NCBI GenBank assembly: GCA_963169325.1
Contig: CAUJEY010000290.1
Coordinates: forward strand, 1-57,467
DNA: 57,467 bases
Direction of reading: 5' to 3'
Origin: Bacteroidota bacterium
GTDB lineage: Bacteria; Bacteroidota; Bacteroidia; Chitinophagales; Saprospiraceae
Numbering within the stretch: position 1 is the first letter of the stretch; each line of letters begins with the position of its first letter. Positions 40,096 through 49,611 of the stretch are shown here, piece after piece. Made by a program: the position numbers and the translations under genes. The notes under the pieces were generated by a model that saw nothing but the letters and a program-made list of their open reading frames with translations, searched no databases and was not told the origin of the DNA.

Positions 40096-43000
40096 ATGGC
40101 CGACGCACCTTCTTCTCCAGATCAATCGACCACCCCCGGGCCCTTTGCCATGCGGGTGTGGATGGTATTGCGCCGGTTATGGCGCAGGGTCGAAAATATC
40201 GTGTTCGGTGTGGTACTTGCCTTAATTGTTTTTTACTTTATCCTTCAGTCATCCGTCGTTCAAAATTGGTTGATCGGAAAGATTACAGGCTATTTATCTG
40301 ATGAGTTGCATACAACCGTTGAAATCAGGCGTGTCGATATTTCTTTTTTTGATAATTTAATTCTGGAAGGATTTTACGTTGCCGACCTAAGGGGAGATAC
40401 GTTGTTGTTTGCGCAAAGCCTGAAAGCAGGCCTGAATTCGAATATCTTTACCTTGTTAGGTAACAGACTGGAATTCAATGAAATAAGCCTGACAAAAGCG
40501 CGATTTAACCTCCGGCGCGCCGAAGGCGAGTATGAAAACAACCTGCAGTTTATCCTGGATTATTTCGCCGGCGAAACCAAGCAGAAATCAGAACCGGCCC
40601 CGTTACATATTCGGATACAAAACCTTCGTTTGACGGATGTTCAGTTTGTTCAGGAAGATTGGGTAAGGGGACAACGGATGGCCGGCGCCATCCGCTCCGG
40701 AAATATTCGGATAAACGACCTCGATTTTGGCTCTAATGTGTACGATATTCAATCGGTTCAATTAGAGGGCCCGGTCTTTTCCATTGCCGAGTACCCGGCG
40801 AAGGCATTAACCGGTAGGGTAGGGGCCTCCCCGGTTGCGCGCCCCATCGCCAATCAGGCGGACTCCACAACCCAGGGCAAGCCGGCCAAACCGATGCAAA
40901 TCCGGATTGGGTTACTTTCCCTCCACGATGGCCAATTCTCACTCGATCGATTCGATGTTTCGCCCACTCGTACGACGGCGCCGAATGTGATGGACTACAA
41001 TCATCTGGCCGTGCATCAAATTAACGTTGAAGCGGATAACGTAACCGCAAATGATGATCTGGCTTTTAGCGGGAATCTTCGGCATCTGTCGGGGCTGGAA
41101 CAATGTGGATTCGGCATAGAGAACCTAACCGCAGACAAAGTTCTTGTAAATGATACTATCGCCGCATTGTACAGCACACAACTGAAGACATCCAATAGTT
41201 TGCTGGGAGATACGATTGCTTTACATTATAACACATACCGGGATTTTAACAAATTTACCGATCGGGTCAAGTTGGATGCACGGCTGGCGTCCGGTTCTAA
41301 AATTCAGTTGAGCGACATCATGGTTTTTAGCCCGGAATTAACTGAAAACACTTTTTTTGTCAAAAACCAGGCGGAGAAAGTAGATATTACAGGACTTATC
41401 GACGGGAGCATAAACAGGTTGAACGGTAGAAATCTCCAAATTCGTTTGAATGGTAACACCTTTATCGACGGCGATTTTGACGGAGATGACATGGCAGAGG
41501 GGAGCGACCGTATGCGGTTGCATTTCAACCTCAAACAAGCCAGTTCAACCATGCCGACCATCCGGCAGATTATTCCCGGACTCAATGTGCCGGAATATTT
41601 CAATCGCCTCGGAAAAGTGAATTTTGAAGGCTCATACCAGATACTTTTTGGCTCTAATCATATCCTGGCCGGCAAATTAGCCACTGATCTTGGATATGGA
41701 AATCTGGATATGAAGCTTGACCTGACCGGAGGAGCGGCAAAGGCCGTTTATTCCGGTTTTCTCAATATGAATGGTTTTGATCTTGAAAAATGGACGGGCA
41801 ACAGCGACTTTGGAAAATCCACTTTCCGGGTAAATATTGCCAACGGCAACGGACTGACAATAAATACGATTAATGCGAAGGTAACCGGTGTGTTGGATTC
41901 TTTTTCATTTCGCGACTACAATTACAGTAATGTTGAGATGAACGGCCAGTTTAATAAATCGGTGTTTCAGGGACACATGAACGTGGAGGACCCAAACATT
42001 GATTTTACTTTCGACGGAACGATTAACCTAAAAGACACGACCGAATATGATTTTAAAGCCGACTTACGCCGATTAGACCTGGGCGCTTTAAACCTGGTGA
42101 AAGAGGATTGGGTATTGTCCGGCAAAATCAATAAAATTCAGTTGTATGCGCGAAATCTCAACGACCTCAGGGGCACGGTTATTCTCCGCGATTTCAGGCT
42201 GATTCAGGACAAACAACACGTCCATCGCATCGATTCGCTCACTTTTGCGGCCTTGAACCGACCGAATGGTGAGCGGTACTTTATTTTATTATCAGATATT
42301 GCCAATGGGATTTTGGAAGGCCGGTTTGAACTCAACAGAATGGGCGCTAACCTTTTCCGGTTGTTTCACGACAACTATCCTGTGCTGGTGGAGCAGGCCT
42401 TCGGCAAGCCGCCCGAAGCAGATACATTGCCCGTTTTTGATAACTATAAATTAAATATTCAGATCAAAAACACCCGGAATCTGACCCGGTTGATTGACCC
42501 TGGCTTGGGTACCATTAGCGGCGCCTGGATTCGTGGATACGTCAATGCCGAGAAAATGTCATCCGAACTTAAGTTGTATGCGCCGGATTTGGCTTACAAT
42601 GGGTTTAATATCCGCGACGTAAATTTTTCGTGGAATAATACTGAAAATCAGGGAAAATACGACTTGAGCATTCCTCAGGCAATGTTATCCAACGGACAAC
42701 AATTGGCCCAGATTCATTTTTTCGGGGAGGCCGACAATGACCAGATTGGTTTTACGCTTAACACCCAAGACACAAGTTCCATCGTTAAACGGGCGAATTT
42801 GAATGGCGTATTATCTGCGGTAGACTCCCTTTGGCAAATTCACTTCAATACCTCCGACATTACCCTGTTTGATGAAGAATGGTTGATGGACGAAGATAAC
42901 TATCTCCGTTTTTCAGACACCTATTTTGATGCACGAAATTTTGACCTGATGCACGGACTTCAGCGGATCGTCATCGACAGTTTCAATACGGGCAAAGGGG

Positions 43001-45054
43001 CATTATTGTCGCTTGCCAATTTTGATGTGAGCTTTTTACAGCGATTTCTGAAACTGGATGGGATCAACTACAGGGGTAAAATTTATAACCTCGATATTGA
43101 ACTGTACGACCTGTTTCAGTTAAAAGATTTTAGGGGATATTTAACAACGGATACAATATTTGTAAACGAACGGCCTTATGGCAGGCTAATCGGTAACGTT
43201 GAACTTCCTGCGCTTGACTCGGCGCTTTGGTGGCGTGTTTTTCTGAGTGACAAAGAAAAACATCAACTCCGTATACTGGGGGCCTGGGCTCAGGATAATA
43301 AACGCGAACATACCTTTGATGAATTGGGTAAAGTTCGTCCGGGCGAATTCCAAACAAAGATTTCGATGACAGACTTCCCAATGGAGGTTCTTCAATTGTT
43401 TGTACCGGATATTTCCAAAACAACAGGAAAACTTAATGCCGAGGCTATTTATCTGGGCGGGCCGTTTAATCGAATGGGGATGAGCGGTTCAGCGCGGGTT
43501 GACGGACAATTTCAATTAGATTATCTCAAGGCATTGTTTTATATCCCAGATCAGACCATCAAACTGACTAATTATCAACTGTGGGCAGACAGTGTAACAA
43601 TCTATGATGCCGGCCGGCATGCCGCTATCGTACAGGGGGGCCTTCGTCATAATCATTTTCAGGATTGGACCCTGGACTGCCGGATCAGGTCGGTACGAAA
43701 TGATTTTATGATGCTGAATACCTTGAGCACCGACAATGAATTGTTTTACGGGCAAGGTATTGGACAGTTTGACGCCAGATTTACAGGCTCATTTAGCCGT
43801 ACAAACATTGTTATTAATGCTGTCACCGGCAAGGATACGAGGCTATATATACCGTTAGGTTCCAATGCGGACATTCAGGCGGCCAGTTTTATCAACTTTA
43901 AAGAAAAAAATACGGATCAGATAATAAATAAAACAAAAAGTTTTATATTTGAAGAACTGAAAGGCCTTAACCTGGAAATGAATTTGACGATCACCGATGA
44001 AGCAGAAGTGCAACTCATTTTTGATGAAAAATCGGGGGATATTGTGAAGGGTAGGGGAGAGGGCGATATTCGGATGACCATTAACAGGGAAGGGGAGTTT
44101 AAAATGTATGGCACCTACCAGATTCAGCGCGGCGAATACCTTTTTACGCTGTTGAACTGGATTAATAAACCGTTTACGGTTGCCGAAGGCGGAAATATTA
44201 ACTGGTCCGGTGATCCATACAGCGCGCAGATTAACCTGGATGCTACTTATTCGGAAAATACCTCGTTGTACAATCTGCTGCGTGATGAACTGGCTTTGAC
44301 GAACAGCCTCGGTCCGGAGGCAACCAAATCAACAAAGGCCGTCGTAACGATGCACCTGAAGGGTGATTTGTTTAAACCGAATATAACATTCGATTTGAGT
44401 TTTCCAAATGTTACATCTCAACTTAAATCACTGATAGACAGTAAATTAACATTATTACGGCAAGATCAGAATGAGTTGACACGGCAAGTGTTCGGCCTGA
44501 TAGTGGTGGGTTCTTTTTTGCCGCCATCTTCCGGATCGGGTAATATTCAGAGCAGCGATTATCTGGCATCTGCCTTCAATACATTGACACAGGTTTTGAG
44601 TAATCAATTCTCCGGCTACCTGACGGGGTTGGCTACCGAATGGTTTGGAGGAACAGTGTCGAGCATCAATTTTGATATTGCTTACAATGAATACCGCAAT
44701 CAGACTGATCCAAGTCAAACGAACCTGGCACAAATAGGGCGCGAACTCCAATTGCGCCTGACAAGTGGTTTTATAAACGACCGGATTACCGTACAAGTCG
44801 GTTCCCAATTCGGCTTGGGCCAGCCGGGCACAACGACAAACGAAGGATTTTTGGGCGAAGACGTAACAGTAGAAATCCATCTCACGGAAAACCGCCAGTG
44901 GCGGCTCAAGGTATATCAGCGTACGGAGCCGGATATTGCCGGCGGTTCCAGGCGTTCCCGGTACGGGTTTGGTATCAATTTTCGGAAGGAATATGATTCG
45001 TTTGGCGATTTGTTAAACGGCCTGACGGGCTGGATGCAGCAAAAGAAGCGTTAA
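40096..45054 (+). CDS. tamB: TamB-like translocation/assembly protein
   Basis: The 1652-residue protein has one N-terminal membrane helix (about 33-53) and then a long run of beta-strand repeats of the AsmA/TamB type. The C-terminal TamB (DUF490) domain is marked by GEYLFTLLNWINKPFTVAEGGNINWSGDPYSAQINLDATY and by RQVFGLIVVGSFLP. TamB-like proteins form a hydrophobic groove bridging inner and outer membrane for lipid transport and outer-membrane assembly. The ATG at 40096 is the first after the hairpin; the longer ORF crosses it and is rejected. No TamA gene is adjacent. Confidence 0.9.
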   Translation: MADAPSSPDQSTTPGPFAMRVWMVLRRLWRRVENIVFGVVLALIVFYFILQSSVVQNWLIGKITGYLSDELHTTVEIRRVDISFFDNLILEGFYVADLRGDTLLFAQSLKAGLNSNIFTLLGNRLEFNEISLTKARFNLRRAEGEYENNLQFILDYFAGETKQKSEPAPLHIRIQNLRLTDVQFVQEDWVRGQRMAGAIRSGNIRINDLDFGSNVYDIQSVQLEGPVFSIAEYPAKALTGRVGASPVARPIANQADSTTQGKPAKPMQIRIGLLSLHDGQFSLDRFDVSPTRTTAPNVMDYNHLAVHQINVEADNVTANDDLAFSGNLRHLSGLEQCGFGIENLTADKVLVNDTIAALYSTQLKTSNSLLGDTIALHYNTYRDFNKFTDRVKLDARLASGSKIQLSDIMVFSPELTENTFFVKNQAEKVDITGLIDGSINRLNGRNLQIRLNGNTFIDGDFDGDDMAEGSDRMRLHFNLKQASSTMPTIRQIIPGLNVPEYFNRLGKVNFEGSYQILFGSNHILAGKLATDLGYGNLDMKLDLTGGAAKAVYSGFLNMNGFDLEKWTGNSDFGKSTFRVNIANGNGLTINTINAKVTGVLDSFSFRDYNYSNVEMNGQFNKSVFQGHMNVEDPNIDFTFDGTINLKDTTEYDFKADLRRLDLGALNLVKEDWVLSGKINKIQLYARNLNDLRGTVILRDFRLIQDKQHVHRIDSLTFAALNRPNGERYFILLSDIANGILEGRFELNRMGANLFRLFHDNYPVLVEQAFGKPPEADTLPVFDNYKLNIQIKNTRNLTRLIDPGLGTISGAWIRGYVNAEKMSSELKLYAPDLAYNGFNIRDVNFSWNNTENQGKYDLSIPQAMLSNGQQLAQIHFFGEADNDQIGFTLNTQDTSSIVKRANLNGVLSAVDSLWQIHFNTSDITLFDEEWLMDEDNYLRFSDTYFDARNFDLMHGLQRIVIDSFNTGKGALLSLANFDVSFLQRFLKLDGINYRGKIYNLDIELYDLFQLKDFRGYLTTDTIFVNERPYGRLIGNVELPALDSALWWRVFLSDKEKHQLRILGAWAQDNKREHTFDELGKVRPGEFQTKISMTDFPMEVLQLFVPDISKTTGKLNAEAIYLGGPFNRMGMSGSARVDGQFQLDYLKALFYIPDQTIKLTNYQLWADSVTIYDAGRHAAIVQGGLRHNHFQDWTLDCRIRSVRNDFMMLNTLSTDNELFYGQGIGQFDARFTGSFSRTNIVINAVTGKDTRLYIPLGSNADIQAASFINFKEKNTDQIINKTKSFIFEELKGLNLEMNLTITDEAEVQLIFDEKSGDIVKGRGEGDIRMTINREGEFKMYGTYQIQRGEYLFTLLNWINKPFTVAEGGNINWSGDPYSAQINLDATYSENTSLYNLLRDELALTNSLGPEATKSTKAVVTMHLKGDLFKPNITFDLSFPNVTSQLKSLIDSKLTLLRQDQNELTRQVFGLIVVGSFLPPSSGSGNIQSSDYLASAFNTLTQVLSNQFSGYLTGLATEWFGGTVSSINFDIAYNEYRNQTDPSQTNLAQIGRELQLRLTSGFINDRITVQVGSQFGLGQPGTTTNEGFLGEDVTVEIHLTENRQWRLKVYQRTEPDIAGGSRRSRYGFGINFRKEYDSFGDLLNGLTGWMQQKKR

Positions 45055-45171
45055 AAAGTTTTCGATTTTTCACCCATAATTTATATTATGTTAAATAGAT
45101 AAAGAAAAACACCCCTGAAGCGATCACTTTCCCACGATAAAAAGTAATGCCGGACAATTGCTAAAAGCCTC

Positions 45172-45179
45172 TACCTTTG
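45172..45179 (+). promoter_or_regulatory. -7 element of the arginine decarboxylase gene
   Basis: TACCTTTG followed by C lies 68 bp before the ATG at 45247 and is an exact consensus match. The leader of about 60 nt has no obvious structure. Confidence 0.5.
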
Positions 45180-45246
45180 CCAGCGTTTTATCATTTATTC
45201 GTTCACCAGAATCAGACACTGCTAAGTCTGAACGTCTTGTTTTTCA

Positions 45247-46665
45247 ATGAAAAACACTTATTATGACCTGGTCGCACAGACCTTTGATTTTCCCCAGGAT
45301 GGCTTCCGTCTAAGAAACAATCGTCTCCTGTTTAATGACATCGATATCTACGATTTGGTGAAAAAATATGGTTCGCCCTTAAAACTGACCTATTTGCCTA
45401 AAATCGGAGAGAAAATCCAAACAGCCCGAAAGCTGTTCCGGGATGCTATTCAACGGCATAATTATAATGGAAAATACATTTACTGCTACTGCACCAAAAG
45501 CTCACATTTCGCCTTCGTACTCAATGAAGTGCTGGAAAACGGCACTCAATTAGAAACCTCCTCTGCGTTTGACATCGACCTGATTTGGCGATTGTACAAA
45601 TTGGGCAAGATTAATAAGAGTACCATTATTGTGAATAACGGCTATAAACCACGGGCCTATGTGCAACGTATTGCGCAACTGATTGACGAAGGGTTCCAAA
45701 ACGTCATTCCAGTGTGCGATAACGTCGCGGAACTGGAATTGTACAGTTCCTTAGTCAAGAGTTCCAATTGCAATATCGGGATCCGAATGGCAACGGAAGA
45801 AGAACCAAATTTTGAATTTTATACTTCCCGCCTCGGCATTCGCCAAAGCGAGGTGTTGCCTTTTTATAAAAACCAAATTGCCAATAATCCTAAGTTTAAC
45901 CTCAAAATGCTGCATTTTTTTGTAGATATTGGGATTAAAGACACCATTTATTACTGGAGTGAACTCAAAAAAGGCATAAAGACTTACTGCGAATTGCGCA
46001 AAATATGTCCTACCCTATCTTGTCTGAATATAGGTGGTGGGATGCCCATCCGTAACTCATTGGGTTTCGACTACGACTACCCATATATGGTAAATGAAAT
46101 TATCCGGATCATCAAAGAATATTGCGACGATGAAGGCGTACCGGAGCCGGATATTTATTCTGAATTCGGCAAATTTACCGTTGGCGAAAGCGGCGCTACG
46201 ATTTTTTCTGTAATCGGTAAAAAGCAACAAAATGACGCTGAACAGTGGTATATGTTGGATAATTCGCTGATTAACACCCTGCCGGACAGTTGGGGAATAA
46301 AAGAACGATTTATTTTATTACCCATCAATCACTGGGACAAGGAGCACCAAAAAGTAAACATTGGCGGCATCAGTTGTGACAACGCCGATTATTACAATTC
46401 GGAAGCGCACATCAACCAGGTATATTTACCGGTTTACGACGAAGAAAAGGATGAGCCTTTATTTATCGGGTTTTTCCATACCGGCGCGTACCAGGAGGCG
46501 CTAAGTGGTTATGGAGGCTTGAAACACTGCTTGCTCCCTGCGCCCAAGCATATCTTAATAGATAAAAACTACTACGGAGAACTCACCGATTGGGAAGTTT
46601 TCCAGGAACAGGATGCCGATTCCATGTTGAAAATTCTGGGCTACGATTCACCGTATGCCTCCTGA
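45247..46665 (+). CDS. speA: Biosynthetic-type arginine decarboxylase (PLP-dependent, short form)
   Basis: The 472-residue protein is a fold type III PLP enzyme. The PLP lysine probably lies in YIYCYCTKSSHF; HFFVDIG, LNIGGGMP and EFGKFTVGESG mark the cofactor and active-site regions. It forms agmatine from arginine, the first step of polyamine synthesis. It is shorter than the E. coli enzyme (about 660 residues) and matches the Bacteroidota form. The related diaminopimelate/ornithine decarboxylases are the main alternative. Its stop codon abuts a palindromic repeat. Confidence 0.88.
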   Translation: MKNTYYDLVAQTFDFPQDGFRLRNNRLLFNDIDIYDLVKKYGSPLKLTYLPKIGEKIQTARKLFRDAIQRHNYNGKYIYCYCTKSSHFAFVLNEVLENGTQLETSSAFDIDLIWRLYKLGKINKSTIIVNNGYKPRAYVQRIAQLIDEGFQNVIPVCDNVAELELYSSLVKSSNCNIGIRMATEEEPNFEFYTSRLGIRQSEVLPFYKNQIANNPKFNLKMLHFFVDIGIKDTIYYWSELKKGIKTYCELRKICPTLSCLNIGGGMPIRNSLGFDYDYPYMVNEIIRIIKEYCDDEGVPEPDIYSEFGKFTVGESGATIFSVIGKKQQNDAEQWYMLDNSLINTLPDSWGIKERFILLPINHWDKEHQKVNIGGISCDNADYYNSEAHINQVYLPVYDEEKDEPLFIGFFHTGAYQEALSGYGGLKHCLLPAPKHILIDKNYYGELTDWEVFQEQDADSMLKILGYDSPYAS

Positions 46666-46666
46666 T

Positions 46667-46734
46667 TCAATGTGGTCAATGTGGTCAGTATACTTGCGAT
46701 CTGTTTTGACCACATTGACCACATTGACCACATT
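46667..46734. repeat. Perfect 21-bp inverted repeat of AATGTGGTC nonamers
   Basis: Arms 46667-46687 and 46707-46727 are exact reverse complements, with a 19-nt loop, and the right side carries one more unit. The array starts 1 bp after the arginine decarboxylase stop and ends 3 bp before the stop of the convergent exonuclease gene. Confidence 0.95.
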
Positions 46735-46737
46735 AAT

Positions 46738-47283
46738 TTAAAGGCTCCAATTGCCCAGGTATTTCAAAAATAATTTGGCCAAATTTTCAGCGTCTGAAAT
46801 GCCGCGATGATGCACTCCAGTAAATAATATATCTTCTTTTTCCACTGCTTTTTTAAGGCCGATGGAATGCCGCAATCGTTTGAAGGTTTTGTATTGCTCT
46901 TTCAGGTTCACATGGTGCTCCGCCCAGGTGGCGTCGATCCGGTGTAATTGGCAGTCGCTGATAAACATTTTTTTATCGAAAGAACCCCAGGAACAGAGGA
47001 CGTAATCCTCTTCCTCGATGCGCGCCCAGTCCCAGAATTCTTCGATTACCTGCGGAAAAGTTCGCGCCCGGTTGATGTCTTCCTGATTGATGGTGGTCAA
47101 CTGGCGGCAAAAAGGCGAAAGCGTCGGATGTACTACTGGCCGGATAAAACGATTGAATTTACCACGTACTTCGCCGTATTGATTTACCCGGAAAGCGCCT
47201 ATTTCAATGGTTTCCTGTACATAGCCCGGCGGCATATTTTCCCAACAAGTAGCTTCGAGATCGTAAATAATGAAGTTTTTCAT
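46738..47283 (-). CDS. DEDDh 3'-5' exonuclease (ERI-1/KapD-like)
   Basis: The 181-residue protein starts MKNFIIYDLEATCW, giving the first acidic pair of DEDD exonucleases. It has EIGAF, CSWGSFDKKM and HHRGISDAENLAKL, the DEDDh histidine and final Asp. Such small ERI-1-like enzymes trim RNA or DNA 3' ends. The natural substrate is unknown. It ends beside the palindrome at 46667. Confidence 0.9.
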   Translation of the reverse strand: MKNFIIYDLEATCWENMPPGYVQETIEIGAFRVNQYGEVRGKFNRFIRPVVHPTLSPFCRQLTTINQEDINRARTFPQVIEEFWDWARIEEEDYVLCSWGSFDKKMFISDCQLHRIDATWAEHHVNLKEQYKTFKRLRHSIGLKKAVEKEDILFTGVHHRGISDAENLAKLFLKYLGNWSL

Positions 47284-47319
47284 CGCGTATATTTTTCGCG
47301 GTGAAGAAGAATGGATTAA

Positions 47320-48234
47320 TCAACGCAACCCAATGACGTGCAACAGGTACCATAAGCGCAGTTGGAACCGGCTTTTTTGTGAGTAATAAAAAAATAGTTG
47401 TTCCAGTTTCGGATCAACCACCCTTTCCGCCGGGTGCGAAATAGGAAAATTCATGGGTTGTGCTTGTTTCCGGGCATTTTGATTTGACGCGGTCGTATTT
47501 GTAGCATCCGCCTCCCCTACCCCAATATTTTGCACTAAATTTATTCTTGGGACAATACACAATCCATTGTTTTTCAATATACTATAAAACCAGGCATAAT
47601 CCCAAGTATTATTTTTACCTGTTCTGGTAGCCTCAAATTTCGCGCGCATATAGGCTTGTGACTTATAATCTGAAACAAAACGTTTCAAACCGCCATTTCG
47701 TTCAAATGTTTCCAGGCCATCCAGGTTGATCGTCATGGCCTGCCAGGCCCGCCGCCAGGTAGCCCAGCCCCAAATAAAAGAAAATCGGGAAAACAGGTAA
47801 TCATCGGACCGGTTTTGGGTGTATTCTTCTGCCAGATTGGAGCAACCGATATGCATGATTTGTGGATCATCCCGGTACCGAAGCAACAATTCTTCACAAA
47901 ATTGGAAAGCAGAAATATCCGGGACACAGTCGTCTTCCAGAATGATCCCGTATTCTTCCTGTTCAAAAAACCAGTTGATAGCGCCAAAGATTCCTTGACG
48001 TAAGCCTATGTTCTTTTCCCGGAAAAGTGTTTTTACGCCTAAATGGCCTAATTGCTCCTGAATAAGCCGTTTTACTTCCGCTGTCTTAGGAATATCGTCC
48101 GGCACATGACCTCGCGGTCCATCACAATGTGCATACACTTTTACAGGCGCCGCTTTTCGGATTTGCTCCAGCACTTTTATCGTTTTCTCCGGACGATTAA
48201 AGGCAAGTAATAAAACAGGGACGGAACAAGGCAT
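47320..48234 (-). CDS. Glycosyltransferase family 2-like protein
   Basis: The 304-residue protein starts with VPVLLLAFNRPEKTIKVLEQI, a GT-A N-terminus, and has the metal-binding LEDDCVPDI (DXD-type) and a WGWATWRRAWQ segment typical of a Bacteroidota GT2-like group. It probably adds a sugar to a polysaccharide or lipid precursor at the inner membrane. It diverges from the GT4 gene at 48349, a pairing typical of surface-polysaccharide loci. Confidence 0.87.
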   Translation of the reverse strand: MPCSVPVLLLAFNRPEKTIKVLEQIRKAAPVKVYAHCDGPRGHVPDDIPKTAEVKRLIQEQLGHLGVKTLFREKNIGLRQGIFGAINWFFEQEEYGIILEDDCVPDISAFQFCEELLLRYRDDPQIMHIGCSNLAEEYTQNRSDDYLFSRFSFIWGWATWRRAWQAMTINLDGLETFERNGGLKRFVSDYKSQAYMRAKFEATRTGKNNTWDYAWFYSILKNNGLCIVPRINLVQNIGVGEADATNTTASNQNARKQAQPMNFPISHPAERVVDPKLEQLFFYYSQKSRFQLRLWYLLHVIGLR

Positions 48235-48348
48235 GTAGATTAGTTAAAAGTTTAGAGTTTTGGGGCAAAATAACAGCAATTCACCAATGCATCCTATTTT
48301 TAACTGATTTTACACCAAACTAACCTCGCAAACGGCGATTGTTTCGAT

Positions 48349-49599
48349 ATGAATGTGTTGCTTTTAACTACCTATATGCACGGTGGCGCAGGCGTCGCTT
48401 GCCGGCGTTTACAAACGGCCCTCACGGAATCAGGCGAAACAGTGAATCTGCTCACTATGGATCAGACCCCGCCAAAATGGCCTTTTTACGCCGAAAGGCT
48501 TTCCTTTTTGCCTTATGAGCGCGATAAATCCGTCCGTTTTTCCTTTTCCCTTGCCAATTTTGGCCATGATCTGCGACGGCACAAATGGGTGCAAGAGGCC
48601 GATGTGCTACATTTGCACTGGGTAAATCAGGGCTTTTTGTCGCTGAAAAATATCCGCCAGCTAGCGTCTTTGGGCAAACCAATTGTTTGGACCCTGCATG
48701 ATATGTGGGCCTTCACCGGCGGTTGCCATTACAGTGGCGAATGTAATCGTTACCAGAAGTCCTGCGGCCAATGTCCCTATTTGCGCAGCCCGGGCCCAAA
48801 AGATCTCTCCTACCGTATCTGGCAGAAAAAAAAGGAAATATTTCCGCCTGGTATTCAGTTTGTTACCTGTAGTGAATGGTTGGCCGGCGAATCTCGTAGC
48901 AGTGGTCTATTAAAAGACTATCCGGTTTCATCTATTCCAAATCCGATTGATACCCGGCTTTTTCAACCACTTTCCGAAACGGATCGCGCTGCATTCCGGC
49001 AGGCCCAAGGTGTTGCGCCAAATGCTGTGCTGGTGCTGTTTGCTGCCATGAAAGTTAAAGAAAAACGCAAAGGTTTTCATTACTTGTTGGATGCCTTATG
49101 CCGGCTCAAAAGTGCATACCCCGATTTGCCAGTGGAACTGTTAGTTCTGGGGCAATCAGAGCCTCAGGAACTTGAGGCGCTCCCCTACCCTTTTCATGCT
49201 CTGGGCATGGTTCGGGATGTTTCGCAATTGGTTTCTGTTTATGGCGCCGCCGATATTTTTATCATTCCTTCTTTAGAGGATAATTTACCCAATACCGTGA
49301 TGGAATCTTTAGCCTGCGGCACGCCGGTTGTCGGATTTCGTACCGGCGGAATACCGGAAATGGTTGGGCATTTACATGAGGGATTTATCGCGCCGCAACA
49401 AGATGCAGAAGCCTTGGCGCAAGGACTTTATTGGGTTGCCCGGGGTGAAATGCCGATCGAAACCCTGCGAAAAGCGGCTCGTGAAAAGGTTGAAAGGCAA
49501 TATTCCAATTCCATTATAGGTAACCGGTATATCCAATTGTACCGGGACTTGTTGACCGGCATTTATTCACCGGGTAACTCAACGTTACCCGGTGAATAG
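48349..49599 (+). CDS. Glycosyltransferase family 4 (group 1)
   Basis: The 416-residue GT-B enzyme starts MNVLLLTTYMHGGAGVACRRL. It has an N-domain Cys pair region (GGCHYSGECNRYQKSCGQCPYL, a possible metal or structural site) and the C-domain signature IIPSLEDNLPNTVMESLACGTPVVGF with the donor-binding Glu. It probably builds a surface glycan with the neighbouring GT2-like protein. The last residues (SPGNSTLPGE) overlap a perfect hairpin. Confidence 0.92.
   Translation: MNVLLLTTYMHGGAGVACRRLQTALTESGETVNLLTMDQTPPKWPFYAERLSFLPYERDKSVRFSFSLANFGHDLRRHKWVQEADVLHLHWVNQGFLSLKNIRQLASLGKPIVWTLHDMWAFTGGCHYSGECNRYQKSCGQCPYLRSPGPKDLSYRIWQKKKEIFPPGIQFVTCSEWLAGESRSSGLLKDYPVSSIPNPIDTRLFQPLSETDRAAFRQAQGVAPNAVLVLFAAMKVKEKRKGFHYLLDALCRLKSAYPDLPVELLVLGQSEPQELEALPYPFHALGMVRDVSQLVSVYGAADIFIIPSLEDNLPNTVMESLACGTPVVGFRTGGIPEMVGHLHEGFIAPQQDAEALAQGLYWVARGEMPIETLRKAAREKVERQYSNSIIGNRYIQLYRDLLTGIYSPGNSTLPGE
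49564..49598. terminator. Perfect 15-bp hairpin overlapping the stop codon of the GT4 gene
   Basis: TATTCACCGGGTAAC (49564-49578) and GTTACCCGGTGAATA (49584-49598) pair perfectly around a 5-nt loop. The hairpin lies inside the last codons of the GT4 gene and reaches into its TAG stop. The YfhO gene ends 13 bp away on the other strand. Flanking T-runs are weak, so bidirectional termination is likely but not certain. Confidence 0.85.
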
Positions 49600-49611
49600 C
49601 CGTATTTAGCC

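Noticed and set aside
45055-45246. Possible riboswitch or small RNA before the arginine decarboxylase gene
   Set aside because: Apart from a -7 box at 45172 I see no stable structure or known motif.
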